Shown in pieces: positions 10,338-19,121 of a stretch of 64,000 nt of DNA (its first letter is position 1; each line of letters opens with the position of its first letter). The stretch is taken from assembly GCA_020697255.1 (NCBI GenBank), contig JAJFBE010000004.1:62001-126000 (forward strand), written 5' to 3'. This DNA is from Burkholderiales bacterium (lineage in GTDB: Bacteria > Pseudomonadota > Gammaproteobacteria > Burkholderiales > UBA11063). The notes beneath the pieces were generated by a model. It did not search any database and was not told where the DNA came from. It worked only from the letters and a program-made list of their open reading frames with translations. The position numbers were made by a program, and so were the translations under genes.

Positions 10338-10865
10338 ATGCATAAATATTTGAGATTATCAGTTAGTATTGGTTTAATCCTTTCTACTAATGGTTGTGCC
10401 TGGTTTAGTGAAGGTACATCCAAAAAATCCTCTACTGCATCAGTACCAAAAGTTACACAGATAACTGCTCCTGGCGGTAATGACAAAAACTGGCGTTATC
10501 TGGGGCTTAGTGACGACGGACAATTAATTGTTGAAATTAATGATACTAGTATTAAGCCAGATAGTAAACCTCAAATATATAATTATCAAGACCGTAAGAC
10601 AGTGGTAGATCCAAGTAAATTTACTGCATATACTACAGGACAGCCACATTATAAATATTTATTATCTAACTGGCAAATGGATTGTAATTCAAAACAATAC
10701 CTGATCTTAAACACCGTACTTTATGATCCGTCAGCAATTGAATTAATTCGCTATGATTATACAAGCAATAGTAGCGTTAAATGGATAAAAATTGGCAGTG
10801 GTAGTTTGGCTGAGTTGCAGTATAATTATATCTGTCTTAACCAAAAACGAAATTTAGGATATTAA
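10338..10865 (+). CDS. small lipoprotein, surface-adhesin-E-like
   Basis: A 175-residue exported protein. The N-terminus MHKYLRLSVSIGLILSTNGC is a lipoprotein signal with the lipidated Cys at residue 20. The mature part has a WRYLGLSDDGQLIVEIND strand pair, a central YNYQDRKTVVD, and conserved Cys at WQMDCNSKQY and YNYICLNQ that could form a disulfide. This pattern resembles the adhesin-E (SAPE) domain common in beta- and gammaproteobacteria, but the match is by eye. It starts 64 bp after the HU stop, past the terminator, so it needs its own promoter. Confidence 0.7.
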   Translation: MHKYLRLSVSIGLILSTNGCAWFSEGTSKKSSTASVPKVTQITAPGGNDKNWRYLGLSDDGQLIVEINDTSIKPDSKPQIYNYQDRKTVVDPSKFTAYTTGQPHYKYLLSNWQMDCNSKQYLILNTVLYDPSAIELIRYDYTSNSSVKWIKIGSGSLAELQYNYICLNQKRNLGY

Positions 10866-10929
10866 TTCACTGTCTTTGAACCCTGAGTTCGCGCCCAGAA
10901 TTCAAATACTTCGAATTAAAACTTAATAT

Positions 10930-11011
10930 ACAGGGGTGCTTTGCTGAATTTTTCAGCATGGCTGAGAATATACCCTTAAACCAGAATCTGGATAATGCCA
11001 GCGTTGGGAGG
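10930..11011 (+). ncRNA. TPP riboswitch (THI element)
   Basis: The leader of the ykoEDC operon carries all conserved TPP aptamer elements in order: CAGGGGTGC, an optional P3a-like hairpin (GCTG...CAGC), GCTGAGA, ACCCTT, and CTGGATAATGCCAGCG followed by GGGAGG. The 3' strand of P1 merges with the Shine-Dalgarno (GGGAGG, 11006-11011) just before the ATG at 11017. There is no separate terminator, so ligand binding most likely hides the ribosome binding site and blocks translation when TPP is plentiful. Confidence 0.95.
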
Positions 11012-11016
11012 ATGTC

Positions 11017-11586
11017 ATGAACAACAAATTAAATCTTGGTGAAATAATCTTTATTTGCATTTTATCTGCTGCAATCGGCGTATTCTGGTGGGCATATTCC
11101 TTTTTATACGATATCATTTCCCCGCCACTAAAAACATTTGGCTTAAGCGGTTTACTTGAAGGCATCTGGCAATTTGCCGGAATTTTCTTTGCCTTTATTA
11201 TTCGTAAACCTGGCAGCGCAATTTTAGGTGAAACGATTGCCGCCACCGTTGAGGGCCTTATTTCACAATGGGGGTTCTCTGCAATTATATCCGGACTGGC
11301 CCAAGGTACCCCGGTTGAACTTGTTTTTCTTATCTGCCGTTATAAAATCTGGAATAACTGGAGCGTAATAATTGCTGCAATAGCAGCTTCTCTTGGTGGT
11401 TATGCTCTTAGCTATTATTGGGAAGGATATTATCATTTAAACCTGATGTTTAACTTAATTAATTTAAGTAGTAATATTATCTCAAGCATAATTTTTGGCG
11501 GATTGCTAGCAAAATATACCGCAAATAAACTTGTAAAAAACGGAGTTTTAAACCAATTTAGAATCAGCCATGACAATAGTCTATAA
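11017..11586 (+). CDS. ykoE: ECF transporter S component YkoE (thiamine precursor uptake)
   Basis: A 189-residue integral membrane substrate-binding component with about five or six helices. LLEGIWQFAGIFFAFIIRKPG, the SAILGE.IAATVEGLISQWG block and the GTPVELVF motif fit the YkoE family. With YkoD and YkoC it forms an ABC transporter for hydroxymethylpyrimidine or thiamine. The start is fixed by the riboswitch-linked GGGAGG 5 nt upstream. It overlaps ykoD by 17 bp. Confidence 0.92.
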   Translation: MNNKLNLGEIIFICILSAAIGVFWWAYSFLYDIISPPLKTFGLSGLLEGIWQFAGIFFAFIIRKPGSAILGETIAATVEGLISQWGFSAIISGLAQGTPVELVFLICRYKIWNNWSVIIAAIAASLGGYALSYYWEGYYHLNLMFNLINLSSNIISSIIFGGLLAKYTANKLVKNGVLNQFRISHDNSL

Positions 11587-12961
11587 AATAGAAGATTTTA
11601 AATTTCAGTACCCAAATTCCAAAACATCAATTGCTATTCAAGGTACGTTTAATATCAACCATGGTGATATTATGTTACTACAAGGTGATAGCGGAAGTGG
11701 AAAGTCCACCTTACTCTTAGCTTTAAGCGGAATTATTCCTAAACTGATTAATGGTAAATTATCGGGTAATATTTTATTTCATAATCAAAATATCAAGGAT
11801 CTTGAGAGTACCAGCCAAATTGGTTATCTGGGACAAAACCCGCATAACCAGCTAGTTTGTGAGACTGTATACCAAGAGCTAGCTTTTGGGCTGGAGAATC
11901 AAGAGCTTCAACCCCTTATTATTCGCCAAAAAATAGAACAGTACAGTAATAAATTTAAAATCTTGCATCTCCTACACCGTGAATCCAGGACCCTGTCCGG
12001 TGGCGAAAAGCAAAAAATAAATCTTCTGGCTATTTTATTGATGGAACCAGAAGTTTTATTACTTGATGAACCAACGGCTTTTTTGGACCCCGAAAGCGCA
12101 GCCGAGATTATCTCTATACTTAAAGAGCTAAGCCAGCAAAAAACAGTAATAATTATTGAACACAATATTCATTATCTAAAAAATCTGGTTAACCGGGTCA
12201 TCACCATAAACCAGCAAGGCCAGATTACTGAATCTGATCCAATATATATAAATTTTTTTCCTAAATTAGCACAACAAGTATGCAAATTGACTCAAAAGAC
12301 TAGTAATGACAATGCTACCTTATTACTACAAATTGATAATTTAAATTTTACTTATAACAAACATGCTTTAAATAATTCTGCAGATGAATTATTATTAAAT
12401 AATATCAAACTAAATATAAGACCTGGAGAGATAATTGGAATTATTGGAAAGAATGGTACCGGTAAATCCAGCTTACTAAAATTAATTAGTAAAATTATGC
12501 CATGTAAAAATAGTATCTTTTATAAAGAACAGGAAATTTCTAATATAAAAACCACCAGGTATTGGCAAGAACTTAGTTTGTTATGGCAAAACCCGGAAAA
12601 TCATTTTTTATACCATTCTGTGAGCTATGAATTAAATAATGACCAGACTATTATGCAACAATTTGCGCTTGAAGAATCTGCCGCACAAAATCCATATTGT
12701 TTATCAGAAGGTCAAAAACGACGCCTATCACTAGCAATTGGCATGAAACCTGAGATACAACTGTTTTTAATGGATGAGCCAACTTTTGGGCAAGATTTAG
12801 AAAATAGACAAAAATTAGCCAGCTTAATTGATAATCTGGCACTTAATAAAAAAAGCTTTATTATTGTAAGCCATGATATGCCTTTTCTGGAATCAATAAC
12901 TAATGAAATATACAAATTAGATAATGGTGAGTTAATCCGTGAAACATCAAGTATTTGGTAA
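11570..12961 (+). CDS. ykoD: ECF transporter double ATPase YkoD
   Basis: A 463-residue cytosolic ATPase with two fused ABC domains. Domain 1 has Walker A GDSGSGKST (near residue 40), signature LSGGEKQK and Walker B LLLDEPTAFLD. Domain 2 has Walker A GKNGTGKSS (near 298), a variant signature LSEGQKRR and Walker B LFLMDEPTFGQD. It powers uptake through YkoE and YkoC. It overlaps both neighbours (17 and 23 bp), indicating tight coupling under the upstream TPP riboswitch. Confidence 0.93.
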   Translation: MTIVYKIEDFKFQYPNSKTSIAIQGTFNINHGDIMLLQGDSGSGKSTLLLALSGIIPKLINGKLSGNILFHNQNIKDLESTSQIGYLGQNPHNQLVCETVYQELAFGLENQELQPLIIRQKIEQYSNKFKILHLLHRESRTLSGGEKQKINLLAILLMEPEVLLLDEPTAFLDPESAAEIISILKELSQQKTVIIIEHNIHYLKNLVNRVITINQQGQITESDPIYINFFPKLAQQVCKLTQKTSNDNATLLLQIDNLNFTYNKHALNNSADELLLNNIKLNIRPGEIIGIIGKNGTGKSSLLKLISKIMPCKNSIFYKEQEISNIKTTRYWQELSLLWQNPENHFLYHSVSYELNNDQTIMQQFALEESAAQNPYCLSEGQKRRLSLAIGMKPEIQLFLMDEPTFGQDLENRQKLASLIDNLALNKKSFIIVSHDMPFLESITNEIYKLDNGELIRETSSIW

Positions 12962-13643
12962 ACCCGTCATATGGAAGAGTACACACCCGGTTAATTTTAT
13001 GGTGCTGCCTCTTATATTTATTATCGCAATTTTTAGTGCAAATAATATATGGCAGTATCTAGGCATATTGGTAATTGCATATTTTAATTTACTATTACTA
13101 GTGGGGGTACTCAAATATCGAGTGCTTATAATTTTTAGCTTATATATGTTACCGGTTTTGCTGGCAATATTTTTAAGTAGCTATTTCTATACTATCAGTG
13201 ATGCTATAGCCAAAATAAATATGGCAAAGCTTTTAAGCGTTCGTTACTTTTCTCTAGGCCTGTTTTCATTTGCCTACTCCGTCCACACGCCATTTTCTGC
13301 CACTTTTAATTATCTGATAGAGCGCAAAATACTCCCGGTGAAAATTGGCTATGCGCTGCTTGCGGCATTTAATTCATTTCATTTTCTGGCTCAAGAGTTT
13401 GGGCGCATCCAGGTTTCTTATAAAATGCGCTATGGCAAAAATTGTTATTCACCGAGAATACTAATTGCCCTTTTAACAACAGCCGCCCGATATGCACATA
13501 ACTTATCAATTAGTATGTATAGTCGTGGTATAAATAAACATAAAACCTTTGTCTTTAAGGCGCCAAGACTCAGGTATTTTGATTATATCCTATGGATAAC
13601 TAATTTAATCACAATGATTTGTATCCAGTTATTTATACGCTAA
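12939..13643 (+). CDS. ykoC: ECF transporter T component YkoC
   Basis: A 234-residue polytopic membrane protein of the CbiQ/EcfT type, with the coupling-helix region YKMRYGKNCYSPRILIALLTT and a later arginine-containing segment (ISMYSRGINKHKTF) that contacts the ATPases. It is the third gene of the riboswitch-controlled operon, overlapping ykoD by 23 bp. The downstream lipoprotein gene converges on it with a 15-bp gap. Confidence 0.88.
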   Translation: MKHQVFGKPVIWKSTHPVNFMVLPLIFIIAIFSANNIWQYLGILVIAYFNLLLLVGVLKYRVLIIFSLYMLPVLLAIFLSSYFYTISDAIAKINMAKLLSVRYFSLGLFSFAYSVHTPFSATFNYLIERKILPVKIGYALLAAFNSFHFLAQEFGRIQVSYKMRYGKNCYSPRILIALLTTAARYAHNLSISMYSRGINKHKTFVFKAPRLRYFDYILWITNLITMICIQLFIR

Positions 13644-13658
13644 ATATTTATCAAGCTT

Positions 13659-16600
13659 TTATTTATAGTTATATACCCAATAATCATTCAAGAACCCAAA
13701 GTCATTGGTAGTAGCCCCGTAACCAAGTCCCCCAAACATTATTAAGTTACCATTTTTATCAGCCCAAGATTGTAGATGGTCACGAGACCCTGGCCCGGTA
13801 AGAAATGAACCAGTGCCCATGGTACCATAAAATGTAAATCGGTGATCTACATAAGACTGTCCATTAAATTCTCTGCCACTCATCCATGTCCATTTGGAAT
13901 CGGCTATACTAAATCTCCATAAATCATTTAAGTAATATAGGTTTGCATCAGATGAAATACCTTCACCGCCAAATAGCCATAAATTACCTTCATTATCAAT
14001 CCAAGATGTGCTCGCACGCCGCCCCCCGGGTGTAGTTTTATCATTACCAATGCCAACCGAGTTATACACCCCGCTTTGCTGGGTTTGCACAATTCCTTGA
14101 AAATCTATAGTTCCCTTTACAAATGCCCACCTGTTAGTTGCGGGATTATATTTCCACAAATCATTGTACATTAAATTTCTACCGGTAGTATTCTTAATGT
14201 ACATATAACCACCAAATAACCATAAATTGCCATCTTGATCTACCCATGTTACAGCCTGTGATCTTGCCCCTGGCCCTGAATTTGCGGGATCAGTACTTAC
14301 ATACCCAGATTGATTGGTAATATTATCCCCTTTCATCCATGTCCATTTATCACTAGCAATATTATATTTCCACAAATCGTTATAAAATTCAAGACTCCGC
14401 GGATCAGCCGGATTAGTTAAAGTTGCTCCGCCAAATAACCATAAATTGCCCTGGGCATCACTCCATGACGCAGCATATCGCCTTGCACCAGGCATTCCAC
14501 CTTCAACACCCCTGGAAATATATTGCGGTTTTGCATTTGCCTGATTTGATCCACCAACCCAGGTCCAGGCAGCGTTGGCTGTGCCTCCCTGACCAGTATA
14601 ATCGAGTCTCCATAAATCATTTAGCATGCCACTGGTTGAAGCAGCAAACCCATAACCTCCATACATCCATAAGGTGCCATTGTTGTCTCGCCAGGTTACA
14701 GGGCCTAACCTTGCTCCAGGATTACCAGTTTTTCCAGTTGCTGGTGGATAAGTACCATATGAATTTCTGGTGTTTACTTGTTTAGGATCACTCTTAAGAA
14801 CCCATTGTATTTTACCTGGGTTTTGAGAATCGGGTAAACCTATCCACAGATCAGATAAAACCTGGGTATTATAAAAATCTGATGATACTGATCCACCAAA
14901 CATCCAGAAAAAGCCCTGGGCATCAGTCCATGTAGCTGCACTACCACGACCCCCAGGAGTTCCATTATTGCTGATATCCACAATACTTGCCTGATTTATC
15001 TTGGAAGAACCAAAATTCCAGGTCCATAGATTAAATTTAACAGTAACATGATAAATATGAATAGAGTCATCATCTGCAGTTACGGTATATTCTACCGAAC
15101 TTTCAAAATTATTAGCTGTCTCCTTACTTTGTTGAGGATAACGTATCCCATTACGAATGATTTCAATTGATTTGCCTACATAGCTAAAAGTTGCTGTCAA
15201 ATTTGTTATATCTGCTGCAAAGGGAAGTGCTACTGTTATGTTATCCCCATTAAATGATCCGGGGATACCATATATAGAATAAGTGCTTATTTCCTTTTGG
15301 TTATTTTTTGCTACTACTACTGTTACATTGTATTCTTTGGTAGAACCATCTTGTGCAGTAACTACATAAGTTACCGGACCTGTATTAAACTTATTTTCTG
15401 TTTCTTCGCTAACTTGCAAAACCCCGTTTTTGTCAGTAATCTTATTCCCGGTTGTACTAAATATCGCTACCAATGGCTTACTTATATCTGTACCATAAGG
15501 AAGAGTTACAAAAATACTCCTATTTTGCTCATCAATAGTAACCGGAGCCTCCTCGTATCCGCTTATTAAATAATGCGTTATTTCCTTAGCGCTATTTAAT
15601 GCAGGCGTTATGGTTACAGTATAAGCATTAGTAGACCCATCTGCAGCGTGAACTGTATAAACTAACGGAGTTTTGAAAATATTTTTGGTGGATTTACTAA
15701 CTTGTTTTTTATCTTCCTTATCAACAAAAACAGTTACAAATTCTCCTGTTGTAGTAAAGTCTGCTATCAATGGTGTGTCTAAATCAGTACTATAAGGAAC
15801 AATCACAGAAATTTTTTTATTTAGCTGATCTATCGTAACCGGAGCATCTGGAAACTCTTTTATTAAAAAGCTGGTTATTTCTTTAGCCGTATTTAATGAA
15901 GGCTGTACAGTTACAGAATAATCTTTAGTAGACCCATCTGCAGCATGCACTGTATAAGTTACTGAACCATTATTAAAATTATTTACTGTGTGCCCACTAT
16001 CTTGCTTTATATCTTCTATTCCATCAAATACCGTTACATAGCTACCAGTCGTAGCAAAAATAGCAGTAAGTCTGCTCAGGTCAGTACCATAAGGAACAGT
16101 TACAAAAATCTTTTTACCCGATTCATCTATCGTAACTGGAGCACCCGGGACATTAACTAGCCCAAACTTAAGTATATCTTTAGAGGAATTTGATTCTATC
16201 GTTATCTTTATTGTATAGGTTTTTGTAGAACCGTCTGCAGCATGAACTGTATACACGACCGGAGCCCCACTAAAATCATTTTCAGTTTGCCCACTTATTT
16301 GCTTTTGTGCATCAGTCCCTACCGTTACAAATGTCCCGGTAGTAGTAAAAGTTGCAATCATAGAATTTAGCTTAGCATCAAATGGCAATTTTAATAAAAT
16401 AGTCCCACTTTGCTCATCTATAAATCCTTTGCTATTACCTATTGAAAAGCTGGTTATATCTTTATCAATGGCTGAAGCAATTGTTATTACCACTGTGTAA
16501 TCTTTTGTACTTCCGTCTGCGGCATGGACTGTATAAACCATAGGGCCTTTACTAAAGTCATTCTCTGTTTCCCCACTAACTTGCAAGTCCGAACTATCAC

Positions 16601-17189
16601 CAATAGTTACACTTACACCTGAAGTTTCAAAATTTGCTATCCACTTAGATAACACGGTTCCGGCAGGTAGAGTTAATGAGATAGTTCCACTTTGATCATC
16701 TATAATAGCAGCATTGTTTGGAAATTGCCTTAGTGAATAGCTTAGTATCTCACGAGATGTATTGGCAGCAACTGCTCCTACGGCCGTATAATCATTAGTA
16801 CTTCCATCACGAGCTTTTACCGTAATTGGCATAGAATGAGTAAAATCATAAGAAGTTTTTACGGTGCTTGCTTCATGAGTTACACCCCCAATAATTACAC
16901 TTGCTCCTGTTGTAGTAGCCTCTACATCTACATTAGTCAGGTCGCTGCCGTATGGCAGGATAAATGAAACCTGCCTGGTCTGCTGATTTATATTTGCAGC
17001 AATACCATTAACTTTGTATAATACTAATTCTTTAGATGAATCTGACACAGGGGCGATAGACGGCGAATTACCACCCGAGCCGCTACCTCCGCCTCCACCA
17101 CCGCCGCCACCGCAACCATTTAATAGCAGAAGGCAGAAAAGTCCAAGCAATACTAAAACTAGTTTTAGTTGATTTAAAGATGTTCTCAT
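13659..17189 (-). CDS. large lipoprotein: poly-Gly linker, seven Ig-like repeats, six kelch repeats
   Basis: Numbered from the ATG at 17189 (1176 residues), chosen because GGAGG lies 4 nt upstream inside the longer frame to 17201. The signal peptide ends in a lipobox LLNGC with Cys26, followed by nine Gly and a Ser/Gly/Pro linker. Seven tandem beta-sandwich repeats of 90-97 residues (about 52-710) follow. Each starts K-E/D-I-x-S/x-F/Y and closes with YTVHAADGSTKDYTV-like strands, resembling DUF5018. The C-terminal 460 residues hold six kelch blades of the form PGxRxxxxxWxDxxGNLWLFGG, probably one beta-propeller. It is likely an outer-membrane-anchored surface protein for adhesion or carbohydrate binding; the ligand is unknown. 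Confidence 0.85.
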   Translation of the reverse strand: MRTSLNQLKLVLVLLGLFCLLLLNGCGGGGGGGGGSGSGGNSPSIAPVSDSSKELVLYKVNGIAANINQQTRQVSFILPYGSDLTNVDVEATTTGASVIIGGVTHEASTVKTSYDFTHSMPITVKARDGSTNDYTAVGAVAANTSREILSYSLRQFPNNAAIIDDQSGTISLTLPAGTVLSKWIANFETSGVSVTIGDSSDLQVSGETENDFSKGPMVYTVHAADGSTKDYTVVITIASAIDKDITSFSIGNSKGFIDEQSGTILLKLPFDAKLNSMIATFTTTGTFVTVGTDAQKQISGQTENDFSGAPVVYTVHAADGSTKTYTIKITIESNSSKDILKFGLVNVPGAPVTIDESGKKIFVTVPYGTDLSRLTAIFATTGSYVTVFDGIEDIKQDSGHTVNNFNNGSVTYTVHAADGSTKDYSVTVQPSLNTAKEITSFLIKEFPDAPVTIDQLNKKISVIVPYSTDLDTPLIADFTTTGEFVTVFVDKEDKKQVSKSTKNIFKTPLVYTVHAADGSTNAYTVTITPALNSAKEITHYLISGYEEAPVTIDEQNRSIFVTLPYGTDISKPLVAIFSTTGNKITDKNGVLQVSEETENKFNTGPVTYVVTAQDGSTKEYNVTVVVAKNNQKEISTYSIYGIPGSFNGDNITVALPFAADITNLTATFSYVGKSIEIIRNGIRYPQQSKETANNFESSVEYTVTADDDSIHIYHVTVKFNLWTWNFGSSKINQASIVDISNNGTPGGRGSAATWTDAQGFFWMFGGSVSSDFYNTQVLSDLWIGLPDSQNPGKIQWVLKSDPKQVNTRNSYGTYPPATGKTGNPGARLGPVTWRDNNGTLWMYGGYGFAASTSGMLNDLWRLDYTGQGGTANAAWTWVGGSNQANAKPQYISRGVEGGMPGARRYAASWSDAQGNLWLFGGATLTNPADPRSLEFYNDLWKYNIASDKWTWMKGDNITNQSGYVSTDPANSGPGARSQAVTWVDQDGNLWLFGGYMYIKNTTGRNLMYNDLWKYNPATNRWAFVKGTIDFQGIVQTQQSGVYNSVGIGNDKTTPGGRRASTSWIDNEGNLWLFGGEGISSDANLYYLNDLWRFSIADSKWTWMSGREFNGQSYVDHRFTFYGTMGTGSFLTGPGSRDHLQSWADKNGNLIMFGGLGYGATTNDFGFLNDYWVYNYK

Positions 17190-17588
17190 ATGATCCTCCA
17201 TTTTTTATCCTGATAGGTATAAATTGGGTTATTCTTTTTTATAGGCGTAGAATAATCCTATACTCTAATCCGAAAGATTAAGCAAACCAAATATTTTTAA
17301 GGTATCAAGAATTATTATTTTGAATGTAGAAGATGTGTGATTTTGAAAAATTGAGCAATATTCATGTAGATTTAATGCTTAAAAGCAAAAAACACGCTCA
17401 AGGGTAAGTAAATGGCAACCTTTGGTCTCATCAAGTGCAATTTATTTAACCTTACTGCTAATCACAATCTCCGCTATACTCAGTTGGTTTTGCAGCGCTA
17501 CAGCAGCCGACAAATTAAAAACTTGTCGCATATTATAACATAACTGATTACTAATGTGTCAACATTTTATAAGCAAAAAGTTACTTAA
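17190..17588. other. intergenic region upstream of the kelch lipoprotein gene
   Basis: Holds the lipoprotein gene leader. On the minus strand TTGCTT, a 17-bp spacer and TATAGG form a plausible promoter about 60 bp before the start. Near the rsmJ end is a small inverted repeat, CGACAA...TTGTCG at 17509-17529, without a T tract. No riboswitch, RNA gene or further ORF was recognised. Confidence 0.4.
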
Positions 17589-18314
17589 TCAGATATTGTT
17601 TACATAAACATCGTAGCGGATAGTTTTGCCCTGTTTGCTATAAGTTGGAAGCGGTGTTGTGACTAATGCCGATTGTTTACTATCTCGTTTAATTATCAAT
17701 TTATTACATAAAGGATAGGCTAATTTAAATAATTCAGCATCTACATTTTTATCATCTTTAGTTAGGAGCTGAATTATTTGCATATCTTTTTTAGCTAACG
17801 ATTTTTCTTGCTTTTTAAACATTGGGTCCAGATATATCGCATATGGCGCTATATTAGAATTAGCCTTAAAATAATCCAGGCTATTGGTAAAAATTAATTT
17901 TAAATTATCGGATGGGATTATTTTATTGTTCATCGCATAATAGATAATAGTTGCCAGAAAAGGATTTCGTTCAAACATTAGTACTCTGTACCCATATAGA
18001 CCAAGTAAAACAGAGTCTTTACCCAGTCCTGCCGTAGCATCTATAATTAGGATCTCCGAATTTGGTTTCACTTTTATTGCATTAATTAGCAGCTCTTTAG
18101 CCAAGTTATTTTTACGTAAATGTACCTTGTTATATATATCCCCAATATATAAAGGTTTGAAATGCGGTGTTATAACCGCTAAACCATCTTCACCTAAACG
18201 TAGAAAGATATCTTCTTTAGGTATATCATTACAAATAGTAAAGCAATTAGTAATGCCAGCTAAAGCTTCAGCTTCTTCTAATAGGTTTGGAGCGGTTATA
18301 TATAGTTTATGCAT
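17589..18314 (-). CDS. rsmJ: 16S rRNA (guanine-1516-N2)-methyltransferase RsmJ
   Basis: SAM-dependent methylation of G1516 in 16S rRNA. The SAM loop is IDATAGLGKDSVLLG, followed by the acidic MFERNPFLATI and the family block IYLDPMFKKQEKSLAKKDMQII. The C-terminus TIRYDVYVN is also typical. A longer frame starts at a GTG at 18341, but a Shine-Dalgarno (GTAGGAGGGA) lies within it, so I place the start at the ATG at 18314, giving 241 residues. Two palindromic repeats separate it from rlmH. Confidence 0.92.
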   Translation of the reverse strand: MHKLYITAPNLLEEAEALAGITNCFTICNDIPKEDIFLRLGEDGLAVITPHFKPLYIGDIYNKVHLRKNNLAKELLINAIKVKPNSEILIIDATAGLGKDSVLLGLYGYRVLMFERNPFLATIIYYAMNNKIIPSDNLKLIFTNSLDYFKANSNIAPYAIYLDPMFKKQEKSLAKKDMQIIQLLTKDDKNVDAELFKLAYPLCNKLIIKRDSKQSALVTTPLPTYSKQGKTIRYDVYVNNI

Positions 18315-18340
18315 AATAACTTCCAGACTCCCTCCTACCA

Positions 18341-18416
18341 CATGCGTGTGTATGCGGGAATGACATATAGGACAGCCCTACCTCCCACGTGCGCATGTTC
18401 GTGGGAATTACATAGT
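18341..18416. repeat. two dRS3/REP-like palindromic intergenic repeats
   Basis: Between rsmJ and rlmH. The first copy ends GCGGGAATGACAT; the second reads CCCACGTGCGCATGTTCGTGGG followed by AATTACAT, in which CCCACG pairs with CGTGGG. Both share the (G)GGAAT(G/T)ACAT edge seen at other intergenic sites in the window, such as 28825-28858. Confidence 0.6.
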
Positions 18417-18421
18417 ATATA

Positions 18422-18892
18422 CTATTCACGGTGGTAGGGATGATTTTCCAGTATACTAATTGCTCGATAGAGCTGCTCTAAAATGATTACCCGTGCTAAT
18501 GCATGAGGAAAAGTCAGGTTGGATAATTGCAATTGTAGGCTAGCATCTTTTTTTAAATCGGCATGTATTCCATCTGCCCCACCGATTATGAATGCTATAT
18601 TACTATTATGTAGCGAGATATCTTCGAGATATTTAGCAAATTTCAGGCTATTCATAGCCTGCCCCTTTTCATCCAGAGCAATTACAAAGCTGTCTTTAGG
18701 AATGTTTGCCCTAATTTTTTTGGCTTCCTGAAGCATATTTTCAAGGGTAGGCTTAGAAGGTTGCTTATCCGCTTTTATCTCTATTATTTTACAGCTATAT
18801 TTGCCATGATTAATTCTTTTCAAATATTCATCGCAGCTACTTGCCACCCAAGAAGGCATTTTATTTGCAATATTAATTATCGTTAATTTCAA
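18422..18892 (-). CDS. rlmH: 23S rRNA (pseudouridine-1915-N3)-methyltransferase RlmH
   Basis: A 156-residue SPOUT-class methyltransferase that methylates pseudouridine 1915 on assembled 70S ribosomes. The trefoil-knot SAM site appears as AFIIGGADGIH, and the C-terminal signature LTFPHALARVIILEQLYRA ending in NHPYHRE is diagnostic. Length is exactly that of the family. The gene is preceded on the minus strand by an ordinary AT-rich intergenic region shared with the divergent ada-alkA gene. Confidence 0.97.
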   Translation of the reverse strand: MKLTIINIANKMPSWVASSCDEYLKRINHGKYSCKIIEIKADKQPSKPTLENMLQEAKKIRANIPKDSFVIALDEKGQAMNSLKFAKYLEDISLHNSNIAFIIGGADGIHADLKKDASLQLQLSNLTFPHALARVIILEQLYRAISILENHPYHRE

Positions 18893-19121
18893 ACATATTC
18901 CTTAGTCAAAAATTGCTTAATCATATGTGATTATACATCGGTTTATAAAATTTTTAATGAAATTTATCATTTTATACTCAAAGCCACCATATTTTCTATA
19001 ATTTATCATTAATCAAAATGTATCCGCACTAAAATATTATTACTAAGCTTTTACTGTGTATAAAAATCCACTGCCGATTTTGGCTATATGTCTATCTTTC
19101 AATGTGTTATTATCTCTTATT

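Noticed and set aside
17320-17530. Possible riboswitch or small RNA upstream of the kelch lipoprotein gene
   Set aside because: No match by eye to c-di-GMP, glycine or other known aptamers, and no terminator; the hairpin there lacks a T tract.
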